This document shows, in pieces, positions 38,592 through 64,000 of a stretch of 64,000 nt of DNA (the stretch's first letter is position 1; each line of letters starts with the position of its first letter). The position numbers were made by a program, and so were the translations under genes. The stretch covers positions 516,001 through 580,000 of the forward strand of contig LR990068.1 in assembly GCA_905147135.1 (NCBI GenBank). The letters run 5' to 3'. The notes under the pieces are model-generated. The model searched no databases. It had not been told where the DNA came from and was given only the letters and a program-made list of their open reading frames with translations. This DNA is from Blastobasis lacticolella (lineage: Eukaryota; Arthropoda; Insecta; Lepidoptera; Blastobasidae).

Positions 38592-38598
<7 letters not shown>
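38388..38598 (-). mobile_element. Helitron-like element, inverted partner of 43168-43349
   Basis: On the complement it goes from AATTCTTCTGTGAGTGTGTA through ACCGATTTTGATGAAATTTT to a GCCGGGTCCACTAG-type end. It includes a small CCCTACACCTA repeat at 38430-38480. Confidence 0.7.
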
Positions 38599-38655
<57 letters not shown>

Positions 38656-38702
38656 TATAATATAATATAATATAATATAATATAATATAATATAATATAA
38701 TA
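38599..38702. repeat. (TA)n and (TATAA)n microsatellite, retrotransposon target
   Basis: About 50 bp of TA followed by about ten ATAAT units run directly into the 5' end of the plus-strand Dong-like element. Confidence 0.92.
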
Positions 38703-39008
38703 CCCCGCCGCAGTATCTCCACGTTGCCGTCGTGGCGGGGCTTGCGTGATCCAATGACCCTTAGAGCTATGCCGGTAGAGCCACTCATGCCGGACAGGTC
38801 TAAGGCGAGGACCCAGACAAAGAGAGGTACAACCCAAGCCAAGGTGGAACAGTGTACGCCGAGGGCTGCATGGCCAGGGGGAAGCCTGGTTTTTAGTATA
38901 CGGACTCTGGGTACCGGGGGACACCCAGTTTAACTCACCCTTACCACGGTGAACGCAGGGCTCTGCCGTGGTGGACGCCCGTAGTCCCTAGCTACTCGTG
39001 GGAATTTT

Positions 39009-40352
39009 ATGAGGAGATCGAATAGAATTAAACATAAAAGCACTGCCCAGTCTCCAACTGCTGCAGGCAACGGCTCTGCCGAAAACTCATCATCATCGCC
39101 TATATCATCAACACAAAGTCTGTTTGCTTCACCATCATCATCACCACAGTGGTTTCAAGACCCACCGTCATCAAAGTCTACAACAGTGTCACCTATGTCG
39201 TCTGATGTTGCACAAGATTTCCTTGTGCCCATCTCTGACAGTAATATAGCGGCGATACCCTTTATGGAGGTAAATAATAGTAATTTACATATGTGGCCGC
39301 TGCCCGGGGGTGATCGCCGGGGCACGTCTGGAGCCGATGCAGGACGTGACAGCTTACGAACCGTCGGTGGCGGAGGGAGTCGGGGACGGCCCTCCGTCGG
39401 GGAATACGAAGAACGTGAGTCCGCCCAATGCCCTGGTGTTACTTTGCGGAGTGGAGACATATCTCCTATTAGCTCTGCCGGTATGCCAGAAGTGACCACA
39501 GGAAGTTCAAATCTAAATGACGATGCCAGAAGAAAGTGGTCAGAACCTGAGCTACATGAACTTATGTTCTGCTATTTCAAAGCCAAAGCCGAAGGGCCTG
39601 GCTATATTAAACGGTTTGAACGGTTATTTAAGGAGCGCAATCCAGGTAACCCGAAAGTTCGCAAATTTACCGGCAACACTTTATCAAATCAGGCTAGGAG
39701 CATAATAACGCGTAAATTTCTATCCAGCCAAGTTCTCGGTGAAATTAAATCACAAGCGGAGAATATAGCACTTGAGAGACATGAATATCATATACCATCA
39801 TTACCAGTCAGTCAAATAACACCCATTTCACACCCAATTACAAACACGCCGATGTCTGATGAACACACGAATGATATCAACACACAAAGTCTAGAAACGC
39901 TCATAACAAACACACCCACTCAACATTCAGTTACATCGATTAACTTACATACAATACCGGAAGCTATCGCAGATCAGCCAACTTTTACTCCTGACATCGA
40001 AGTAGATGAAAATCAAGATCCGCTTATAATGCAGTTACTCCAGATATTAGCAGAAACTAAAGAAATAACCATAGAAAACAGGAAAACATTACCGAAACCA
40101 AATTTTACAAAACAATTCATTCAAAATTTAAATAGCATCAATAAGTATTTACCTAGACTACTAGAAACCAATACATCTTTACGAGAAATAAATGATATAA
40201 TATATGCTTCTGCTAAAACCCTGATAATCAATAATAATCAAAAACCATACACACCTTCAAGCAACCGGCAATCCAAACGCGACCCACCCTGGAAAATAAG
40301 ACTGAGAAAGAAAGTAGATGTTTTCAGAAAAGAACTTGCTCGACTAATATAA
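39009..40352 (+). CDS. Dong-like polyprotein, N-terminal part, ends at an in-frame TAA
   Basis: 447 codons from MRRSNRIKHKS. A Ser/Pro-rich N-terminus is followed by a GC-rich insert (residues about 95-140, Gly/Arg-rich) absent from the minus-strand copy. A Myb-like block KWSEPELHELMFCYFKAKAE comes next, then a linker ending FRKELARLI. The stop TAA at 40350 is the only one before the next frame. The minus-strand relative has CAA (Gln) at the matching codon. Confidence 0.85.
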   Translation: MRRSNRIKHKSTAQSPTAAGNGSAENSSSSPISSTQSLFASPSSSPQWFQDPPSSKSTTVSPMSSDVAQDFLVPISDSNIAAIPFMEVNNSNLHMWPLPGGDRRGTSGADAGRDSLRTVGGGGSRGRPSVGEYEERESAQCPGVTLRSGDISPISSAGMPEVTTGSSNLNDDARRKWSEPELHELMFCYFKAKAEGPGYIKRFERLFKERNPGNPKVRKFTGNTLSNQARSIITRKFLSSQVLGEIKSQAENIALERHEYHIPSLPVSQITPISHPITNTPMSDEHTNDINTQSLETLITNTPTQHSVTSINLHTIPEAIADQPTFTPDIEVDENQDPLIMQLLQILAETKEITIENRKTLPKPNFTKQFIQNLNSINKYLPRLLETNTSLREINDIIYASAKTLIINNNQKPYTPSSNRQSKRDPPWKIRLRKKVDVFRKELARLI

Positions 40353-40379
40353 ATCAAAAGAGGAAACAATAGTCGGGCT

Positions 40380-43034
40380 ATGAATACGATTAAACAGGAG
40401 TTGTTTACTAAATACAGCATAATAAATGATCAAGACTTAGACTACACGATAGAATTGCATACTCAAAAAGTTAAAGCGTTAGCAGGTAGGATTAAGAGAT
40501 ATAATGACATGAATGAAAGCAAAACACAAAACACATTATTTCATCAAAATCAGCACAAATTCTACAGAAGCTTGAATGGAGAGCAACTAGCACCTACAGA
40601 AATTCCATCTAAAGATGCAGTACAAGACTTCTGGTCACATATTTTATCAGAACCAATATCATATAATAGCGGGGCTCAGTGGATTTCTGAAGTTGAACAA
40701 TCTGTAGATCAAGTAGATACTCATACATTTACAGAAATAGACGTAGAAATGTTGAAAGTAGCAATAAAAAAGACACACAACTGGAAAGCGCCAGGGGTAG
40801 ATAAGATCCAAAACTACTATATTAAATATTTAACAAGCACGCATACCTATATAGCTAAATTATTTGATAGGATAATGAAAGGAGCAGAACAAGTAGACCA
40901 TTGGTTTACAACTGGTATGGTAGTTCTGATACCTAAAAATGAAAATACAAGAGACCCACGAAACTGGCGTCCTATAGCTTGCCTTCCAACCATGTACAAA
41001 TTGCTGACTTCTATACTGGCTAACGAACTATACATCCATTGCGAAAGAAACAACGTTCTAGCTCCGGAACAGAGGGGCTGCAGACGTCGCGTGAGAGGCT
41101 GTAAAGACCACCTCATGATTAACAAAGCCGTACTTGAAGATGCACACCAAAACCAGAAAAGCCTAAGTATGGGATGGATAGACTATCGAAAAGCCTTTGA
41201 TAGCATATCGCATGAGTGGTTACTCAAAGTTCTAGATATATATCAATGCCCACCTGCTATCAAAGGCTTTCTTAAAATAGTTATGCCCTACTGGAAAGTT
41301 GTTATGACAGCATGTGGCGCGAACAACTCCATCACAACAGACCCTATCTACATTCGCCGAGGAATATTTCAAGGTGATTCTCTGTCGCCTCTTCTGTTCT
41401 GCCTAGGTCTCAACCCACTCTCGCAAATATTAAACAACTACAATACAAAAGGATACAAATTAAAAGATAATGGTCACATCAATCATCTATTATATATGGA
41501 CGATCTAAAACTATACGCAAATAACAAGAATAACCTAAAAGTTTTAATTGATAGCACAGAAATATTCACTAAAGACATCGGGATGAAATTCGGATTAGAC
41601 AAATGCAACGTCTTGCATTTGGTAAAAGGTAGAAGACAAGACACCAACGGAAGAGGACACATTCTGCTAAATGGAGAGGAGTTTGAACAATTAAAGATCG
41701 GTGATAAGTATAAATACCTAGGCGTACATGAATCAGGCAAAATAGACCACAACGAAGCCAGACAACAAGTACAAAAAGAATACATCCGGAGAGTTAAATG
41801 TTTAACAAACTCACATTTGAATGCGCGCAATATGCTTAAGTCAATAAATACCTACGCAGTACCAGTTCTCCTTTATACTTTTGGAATCATAAACTACAAA
41901 AATAGTGATTTAAAGAAAATTGACATAAAAACGAGGAAATTACTCTCAATTAGTAAAGCACATCAGCAAAAAGCAGACATAGAAAGGTTATACTTACCAA
42001 TAGAAGAAGGAGGAAGAGGATTAATGAACCTTGAAATGTTACACAAAACACAAATTATTAAATACAAAAAATACTTAGATATAGAGCAGGATCATATAAT
42101 AAAAGCAATAGTAAAACACGATATAAATAAAGACAAATATTCAATATCCAAGGAATCACAATCAAATTTGCAGGAGATAGGATTAACAAGTGAAGGCGAA
42201 TACTCCGATAAACAAATTAAAGATGCAGTTATAAAAACAAAAATAAATATCTGGAAAGTAAAGCCGCTTCACGGACAATTCTACAGGAAGGTTATGGAAA
42301 AAGAAAACATTGATAAAGATCACTCATTCAAATGGCTAAAAAAGCAATCAATATCGGCACGATTAGAATCATCCGTATTCGCGATTCAGGACCAGGCAGT
42401 TGTTACAAAGCAGCACGAGAGAGATGTGTTGAAAAGGGCAGTAGATGGCAGATGTAGATTATGTCTGGCCAAAGATGAGACCGCGCAACACATCGCCTCG
42501 GGCTGTGAAAAATTGGCTGGTACATACTACACAAAGCGACATAATAACATCGTACAATATGTTTACTGGACGCTGGCGAAAAAACACAAGTTTGATGTGT
42601 CGCATCTGTGGTGGAAAGAAGAATTAAAGCAACCACAAGTTAAAGAGAATGACACAGCTAAACTCATGTGGGAAATACCAGTTCAAACAGATAGAACAAT
42701 AGTGCACAATAGACCAGATATAATTTATACCAATAAACTTGAAAACAAAACATACCTAATAGATATCACCGTACCGTCCGACTACAATATAGGCGCAAAA
42801 GAAATAGAGAAGCTAAGCAAATACCATGCACTTAAAACTGAGGTGACCCGGCTGTGGAATACACCTACCGAAGTCATACCTATTGTAGTCGGAGCCACAG
42901 GAATGATTGCCAAAAGCTTACACAGGTATTGCGACAAATTGGACTCACACATAAACATACACATAATTCAAAAACAAGCAGCCATTCACACAGTCACTAT
43001 TAAGTACCTTACTTGGAGATACAGTGTTTGTTAA
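40380..43034 (+). CDS. Dong-like reverse transcriptase and restriction-like endonuclease
   Basis: 884 codons in the same frame as the upstream one, separated by a single TAA. RT signatures: NWKAPGVDKIQNYY (about 138-151), RPIACLPTMYKLLTS, IDYRKAFDSISHEW, GIFQGDSLSPLLFC and the catalytic LYMDDLKLY (about 370). The C-terminus has a CCHC knuckle (CRLCLAKDETAQHIASGC, about 692-709) and the restriction-like endonuclease motif RPDIIY...YLIDITVP (about 777-799), as in R2/R4/CRE-type elements that nick a specific target. The ATG at 40380 may be only an internal Met; the original protein probably began at 39009. Confidence 0.9.
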   Translation: MNTIKQELFTKYSIINDQDLDYTIELHTQKVKALAGRIKRYNDMNESKTQNTLFHQNQHKFYRSLNGEQLAPTEIPSKDAVQDFWSHILSEPISYNSGAQWISEVEQSVDQVDTHTFTEIDVEMLKVAIKKTHNWKAPGVDKIQNYYIKYLTSTHTYIAKLFDRIMKGAEQVDHWFTTGMVVLIPKNENTRDPRNWRPIACLPTMYKLLTSILANELYIHCERNNVLAPEQRGCRRRVRGCKDHLMINKAVLEDAHQNQKSLSMGWIDYRKAFDSISHEWLLKVLDIYQCPPAIKGFLKIVMPYWKVVMTACGANNSITTDPIYIRRGIFQGDSLSPLLFCLGLNPLSQILNNYNTKGYKLKDNGHINHLLYMDDLKLYANNKNNLKVLIDSTEIFTKDIGMKFGLDKCNVLHLVKGRRQDTNGRGHILLNGEEFEQLKIGDKYKYLGVHESGKIDHNEARQQVQKEYIRRVKCLTNSHLNARNMLKSINTYAVPVLLYTFGIINYKNSDLKKIDIKTRKLLSISKAHQQKADIERLYLPIEEGGRGLMNLEMLHKTQIIKYKKYLDIEQDHIIKAIVKHDINKDKYSISKESQSNLQEIGLTSEGEYSDKQIKDAVIKTKINIWKVKPLHGQFYRKVMEKENIDKDHSFKWLKKQSISARLESSVFAIQDQAVVTKQHERDVLKRAVDGRCRLCLAKDETAQHIASGCEKLAGTYYTKRHNNIVQYVYWTLAKKHKFDVSHLWWKEELKQPQVKENDTAKLMWEIPVQTDRTIVHNRPDIIYTNKLENKTYLIDITVPSDYNIGAKEIEKLSKYHALKTEVTRLWNTPTEVIPIVVGATGMIAKSLHRYCDKLDSHINIHIIQKQAAIHTVTIKYLTWRYSVC

Positions 43035-43167
43035 TCGAGGGGGGATATCTAATAATGAGGAGGAGTCTGAGCAACCTTTTCCCTGAGGGTCTCGGGGCGG
43101 GTGCTTAGAAAATAACCGAGCTTGGCTCGTGAATAGAAATCTTTCAAACAATAATATAATATAATAA

Positions 43168-43349
43168 TTCTTCTGTGAGTGTGTATGTCACTGAACTTCT
43201 CTCAAACGACTGGACCGATTTTGATGAAATTTTTTGTGTGTGTTCAAGGGGATCTGGGAATGGTTTAGATTCACAATTTTGTAAAAAAAGTTTGAAATTT
43301 TCAAATTAAAGACGTGTAGACAGGACAACGTCTGTCGGGTCCGCTAGTA
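43168..43349 (+). mobile_element. Helitron-like element with GGTCCGCTAGT end
   Basis: AATTCTTCTGTGAGTGTGTA to CGGGTCCGCTAGT. Its first 110 bp are the inverted match of 38484-38598. Confidence 0.7.
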
Positions 43350-44037
43350 CTATTATAAAACTGTAAACAAAATCTGTACATTGAATATATTCCAGAAAGT
43401 ATAGTCAGGATAGGCTGGGTACTGATCTATAATCAGATCTAATGGTTTTTGTCTGTTTGTCTGTCTCTACATACACCACGCAAAAACCGATGAACGGATT
43501 TTGATAAGGTTTCTACATTTTGGTAGCTCGGATCTAACTTAAAATCTAAGTCATGTTGTATACAAATCGGGTAGGTAGAAGCGGATATACAACTAGACCT
43601 CTCCGCAGTACTAGCTTTCATAGAAGAAGCAGGTATTTTTTTTATAAAATTGGTACTAGACTGAAGGCCCATAAAAGCTTACATACATATTTATTATACA
43701 TTTATACTCAAAATTCATCATTAAAATTTCTGCTCGGCCGGGAATCGAACCCAGGACCTCTGCGCGGCATGTTAACGAACTGAACCACTCAGGTCGTCAA
43801 CTAAACTGTCATAAAAACTAGTTCCACGGAGGAGGCGGAACTTAAGTCATGGTTATAGGAAGATGTTAAATATGAAAATAGATGGATGCCCCGGTAGAAA
43901 CAGACCAAAGAAAGGAGCGAATAAAGAAATGGGTTAAGGGGAGGGGAATTATACATATATGTATACATACATTATAACGTCACGCCTTTTTCCGGAATGA
44001 ATGATTAAAAATTAAAAATAATTATCATGGCGATAAT
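43350..44037. other. Intergenic; SINE B fragment at 43706-43800
   Basis: 43430-43530 carries a CCGATGAACGGATTTTGAT motif of Helitron-like type. 43706-43800 is the tRNA-Gly-like head on the complement. No gene seen. Confidence 0.55.
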
Positions 44038-44378
44038 GTCTCCGTTGTGCTCTCACGCACGAGGGCCCGGGGTCCGCCGTGACCATGATCCAGGATTTGG
44101 CAGGTCAGGTAATTACAGTGGGGTGACTACCATCTGACCTCCATGACCCTGCTACCAGGGGAACCAACCTAACCAGATTGGATCATGGTTACACATCCAG
44201 TCGCCTGAATGTGCAGGTTTCATCACGATGTTTTCCCTCACCGTAAGAGCATCGGTTAGTATTCAACTAATGTACATAACTCAGAAAACAGTCATTGGTA
44301 TATGGCCGGAGCGGGATTCGAACCCGGGACCTCTGGCTTACGAGTCGGATACTCTAACTGCACGGCCACCGACGCTCT
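44038..44378 (-). mobile_element. tRNA-derived SINE (family A), full copy
   Basis: Complement has the head GGCCGTGCAGTTAGAGTATC, GGGTTCGAATCCCGCTCC, and a complete body. Confidence 0.84.
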
Positions 44379-44604
44379 GGAATAAATGTTTATGACCTAA
44401 TAATCGAAACATAAGTATATTTATTTATTTATTTGGAAGATCATCAGCTTATCAAACAAATCAGTACTTAATGGTAAAAAACTGTAAGCTAATATTAGAC
44501 CTTCATTTATTAGTCTATTGATCTAGATTAGTTTATAAACGTAGAGTTGGTAGGTACCAATAATGCTGTGGAGTACGTGTTCTGGGTGGAAATAAAATTA
44601 GTCA

Positions 44605-45495
44605 TCATCGTTCAAGCGTTCTAACCGATCCGCCACAACTCTTTCTTTCCGCTTTGATGGGAACAATACTCCATATGAGGCCGCACCTGTGCCTTGTACA
44701 GCAGCAGACGCTGCCCTGGGGTGAAGCATCGCTTGGACCGGTTAACCACTCCAAGCTTTATTGAAGCCAGTTTGGCCTTACCTTCTAGGTGACTCCGGAA
44801 TCGCACGCTATCCGATATGTCGACACCAAGGATCCCGATACTATTTGAGATGTTTCCATGTTTGGGGTGTTCCTTGGAACTGCGGCACCATGATAAAATG
44901 ATCCTTTTTGGCGGATAATGCGCAGACCTGTGTGTTTGAGGGGTTGAATTCCACTAGGTTCAGTCTGCCCCAGTAAGCAACTTGCTCCAAGGAGTGTTCA
45001 ATCTCTTACACAAGTCTTATTCGGCTTTCTGACACCACGGAACGAACGAGGGATATTCGCACGGCCAGTATAACGAGTATCTCTAGTACACATTAGCGTA
45101 TCTAGGGTTATTTTCCAGGGCCCTGAGGTGGCCGATGAAGCCGAGTCAATCGCCAATGTACAGCCAGTGAGCACCCCATTCTGGGGTGGGCACGGCCCAC
45201 CCGGCTCCCCCCCTTCCTACGCCTATGCTAGTACTGTCATCTGCATAGCAATGAATACTGGGAATATTCAGCATATCATTGATATGCAGAAGAAACAGCG
45301 TGGGAGATAGCACTGAATCTTGGGGTACTCCTGCATTAATAGTCTTGGTATCGGAGCAGCATCCATCGACAACGACTTGGATGCTCCGGCCAGACAGAAA
45401 GCTGGATACCCAATTGCAGAGCCCCTCGGGGATACCGTACTTCGGGATTTTTGTTAGCAGTGCCCTGTGCCAGACCCAATCAAATGCCTAGGCTG
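44605..45495 (-). pseudogene. CR1/Jockey-type LINE reverse-transcriptase fragment
   Basis: On the minus strand the order is AFDWVWHRALLTKIPKYG, NAGVPQDSVLSPTLF and INDMLNIPSIHCYADD (45490-45235), an interruption, then KLGVVNRSKRCFTPGQRLLL and YKAQVRPHMEYCSH (44806-44650). These are the RT core and thumb region of a CR1/Jockey-superfamily LINE. The expected QG is QD. Frame breaks and a low-similarity middle show decay. Confidence 0.8.
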
Positions 45496-45781
45496 TATTT
45501 GTTGTTTGGCTGGATGAACGGTCTGTCGCTCAAAACTACTGAACGGATTTCGATGAACAAACCAAAAGTCTATTTGCCTACGTCACACGTCCTCCTTTGG
45601 ACCATCACAGATACTGATATTTAGTGTACCTTTCAACTTAACTTACGGTCGGTGATAGACGGATCCCTGAGTTACCTATTTTCGTACGAAGCGCATAAAA
45701 AATAAATGAAAAAGGATCATTTTTAAAACTTTTGTTGTCATCAAAGTACATGGAGTATAGGTACAAAATACAAAATATAGG

Positions 45782-46017
45782 TAGAGCTCGTCTAGTTAAC
45801 TTAGTTAGTTGATTTCGATGTGTGAATGCAAATATTGATAACGACACTTCATCTGAAAAGCCAATGAACGGCGTGTGCTCCGACGTTTGAATCTTACCGG
45901 CAACTGAATGACCAATTACAACGGCATTTGTATATGTATTGCGTCCATATTTTAAACTTGCTTGTGTACGTTAATGCGATAGTGGGGCGCGTCATTTTAA
46001 ATTAGACGAGCTCTACC
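45782..46017. mobile_element. TIR MITE (AGAGCTCGTCTA)
   Basis: Ends TAGAGCTCGTCTAG and TTAGACGAGCTCTA, interior as at 36266-36526. Confidence 0.84.
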
Positions 46018-47620
46018 TGTATTTTGCGTCCATTAAATATAAATACTTGACACATTTTGAAACGACATATTTACATGGCGCTCTCTATCCAATAGTAGTA
46101 TAAATTATAGTAATAATTAAATTTGATTATATGTCTGTGGTACTTTCACATTTTTTGGGCTGGCAATACTTTGGAGAAAACGTCAAAAACATTGCTTTCG
46201 GTCGGTGGTAGCAGTTTGTTGGCGATTTACAATTCCTTTCGTTTTATATTGAATTTGGTGTTTTATTTACTGTATTCGTGTGTATTGCACGTACACAAAA
46301 CTATTTCATAATACACTGTCCCATTTAAATTCGTCTGATAGTGCTATAGTGAGAAATTGCTAAATTTCGTAGTGATCTTTCTGTGACTTGGAAGTTGGTT
46401 AGACGTATGTATTATTTTTGTTATTGAACAGATATTGCTGAGTAATTTCGGCCCTCGGCTTTGTCCATGTGTTGTCAGCGTGCCAACTCCCCCGGCAGTG
46501 CCAATGGCCTGCCGAACCAAGACGAATTAGACTAACCTTTGAGCGAAGTATTCATATTTACCATCCCATATCCCCATCTCCGTATTTACTGAAATAATGA
46601 TATAACTTCTGCCTTTAAAGAGAGTAGATCTTCATCAAAACATTATGTTGACTATTTACTCCCTGCAAATTCCTAATTTTATATCTTTTTATGGAAGGGT
46701 GCGCAAAATAATCTTCAAGATTACGAAAGTTTAATTCTATGAGCAGAGCCACTAATTTATGCCAGGTCAATATCACTTGTAACAATGTGTGTAAACATGA
46801 CCTATGACACGATTTAATTGAATTCTAATTGCATTGGTTTCTTAAACTACTTAATATAAATAGTCCCAACTATTGACGGTGAGTTTGAATCCTTAAAATC
46901 GGATTTCACTATTTATAAACAGTAATGACTAAGCATAAACTGTAAATTGGAAGAATTCAAGAATTCATAAAGTATAAATAGACACAACAGAAAGACAAAC
47001 ACATAGAGGAAATTGAGTTAAAAATATTCTCAAATGCAGCCTTGGATACTGCATAATCATTCTATTTTATGTCTTTTTTGTTAAATCTGTTTACATACTC
47101 ACGTCAGAAGATTCTAGATCGAACTACAGGGTCTCCATGCAATGTGGAACTTAACGGGAGGATATAATAAAACAATCTGACTCGCATTAACATATATACC
47201 CTAGTGAGAAGTACACTACATACTACATTGTTAATCACAATGTAATAAAAATCACCTCATTATTTTTTGATCTTTTTTATATACTACTAAGGTGGCAAAC
47301 TAGCTTATAGCCTACTGATAGTAAGCAGTTACCGCAGTCTGTGGACGTTAACAATACCATAGATTTCATTTCTGTGCTGCTGACCCTGTAAAACCTTTTC
47401 ACCCTTTCTTGAAGAACTCTCCATTGAGATTGATAATCTGCAAAGAATATTAGTTAAGTTAAACTTAGTACTCATGAAATTGTAACCCATAGGAAAAGTA
47501 CTATTGTATAGTTAATAGAAACTATTTGTTTTTCTGCTCAGAATTGTTAATAACCTGGTTTATTTAGATTTAAATAAGTTATACCTAATTTCTTCATAAT
47601 TAATAATTTGTAATGACTTC
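46018..47620. other. Cul2 upstream region, probable promoter and 5' non-coding exon
   Basis: Exon 1 of Cul2 starts with an acceptor (CTTCACAG at 47617-47624) in front of only 21 nt of 5' UTR. An upstream non-coding exon must therefore exist, probably here. I cannot place it: no TATA box or strong donor stands out. 47280-47410 is an interspersed repeat. Confidence 0.4.
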
Positions 47621-47645
47621 ACAGGTTCATGACATAGTCTCGATG

Positions 47646-63813
<16,168 letters not shown>

Positions 63814-64000
63814 TAACCTTATCGACTTAGCGTAGAGTGCAATTTTCCTTACATGTTGCTGTACAAAAACCTCGGAAAAGTTGCCTTTTAAGACAGAGTA
63901 GGCGAGTTAGGACCTTGGCACATTAGCAGTATGCAAGTTAGAACCACCTTCTGTAGAAAAGTTTATATGCTTATTTTTGTCTAAATTCAGAAGACAAAAA

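Larger units (their letters stand above)
38703..43150 (+). mobile_element. Dong-like (R4 clade) non-LTR retrotransposon, near full length
   Basis: It runs from the 5' terminus CCCCGCCGCAGTATCTCC in a TATAA repeat through a leader of about 300 bp, a long frame broken by one stop, and a 3' UTR of about 115 bp ending CTTTCAAACAA before another (TAATA)n run. RT plus C-terminal restriction-like endonuclease and the microsatellite target place it with Dong/R4. The 5' terminus can fold: CCCCGCC pairs with GGCGGGG at about 38730-38736. Confidence 0.88.

Noticed and set aside
38583..38924. Minus-strand frames with Tyr/Ile repeats
   Set aside because: Translation of the TA microsatellite and the antisense retrotransposon leader.

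Overview
This is eukaryotic nuclear DNA from an insect, almost certainly a lepidopteran (moth or butterfly). The evidence is two intron-rich protein genes with canonical GT-AG splice sites, AT-rich introns around very GC-rich exons, and dense interspersed repeats of lepidopteran character (tRNA-derived SINEs, CTAGT-ending Helitron-like elements, TIR MITEs, a Dong-like non-LTR retrotransposon). No operons, bacterial genes, rRNA genes or CRISPR arrays are visible.

Layout. 1-2622 is the 5' part of a minus-strand R4/Dong-like retrotransposon with an uninterrupted reading frame that runs off the window edge; it sits in a (TTA)n microsatellite. 2650-5960 is a nest of SINEs and MITEs. 5966-34320 (+) is a complete 12-exon fatty acyl-CoA reductase gene (526 codons after splicing; all exon phases agree). 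34321-47620 is intergenic and filled with elements. It contains a second, divergent Dong-like element (38703-43150) between two inverted Helitron-like ends, a mariner/Tc-type transposase remnant and a CR1/Jockey-type RT fragment. From 47646 to the right edge (+) is the 5' part of a Cullin-2 gene: eleven exons plus a twelfth partial one, about 490 residues, running out of the window before the cullin-homology C-terminus.

The two genes work in unrelated pathways (lipid reduction to fatty alcohols; the ubiquitin-ligase scaffold for elongin B/C-VHL-type complexes) and are simply neighbours in tandem.

The most unusual structure is shared by both genes. Many splice junctions have been copied, together with the adjoining half exon, into the neighbouring intron. 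FAR exon 8 and its donor are repeated 18 times (96-bp unit, 27219-28946). The FAR exon 7 acceptor half is repeated seven times in a 124-bp array (24627-25457), with older degenerate copies further upstream. FAR exon 5 has five scattered donor-half copies. Cul2 exons 7, 8, 9 and 11 have donor-half copies in the following intron. In every case the true donor comes first or the true acceptor comes last, and reading into the two main arrays meets stops. Cul2 introns 6-11 also share a short dispersed repeat, GAACCTTGGCACTYTAGCG. Whether these arrays are genomic or partly assembly artefacts cannot be decided from the sequence alone.
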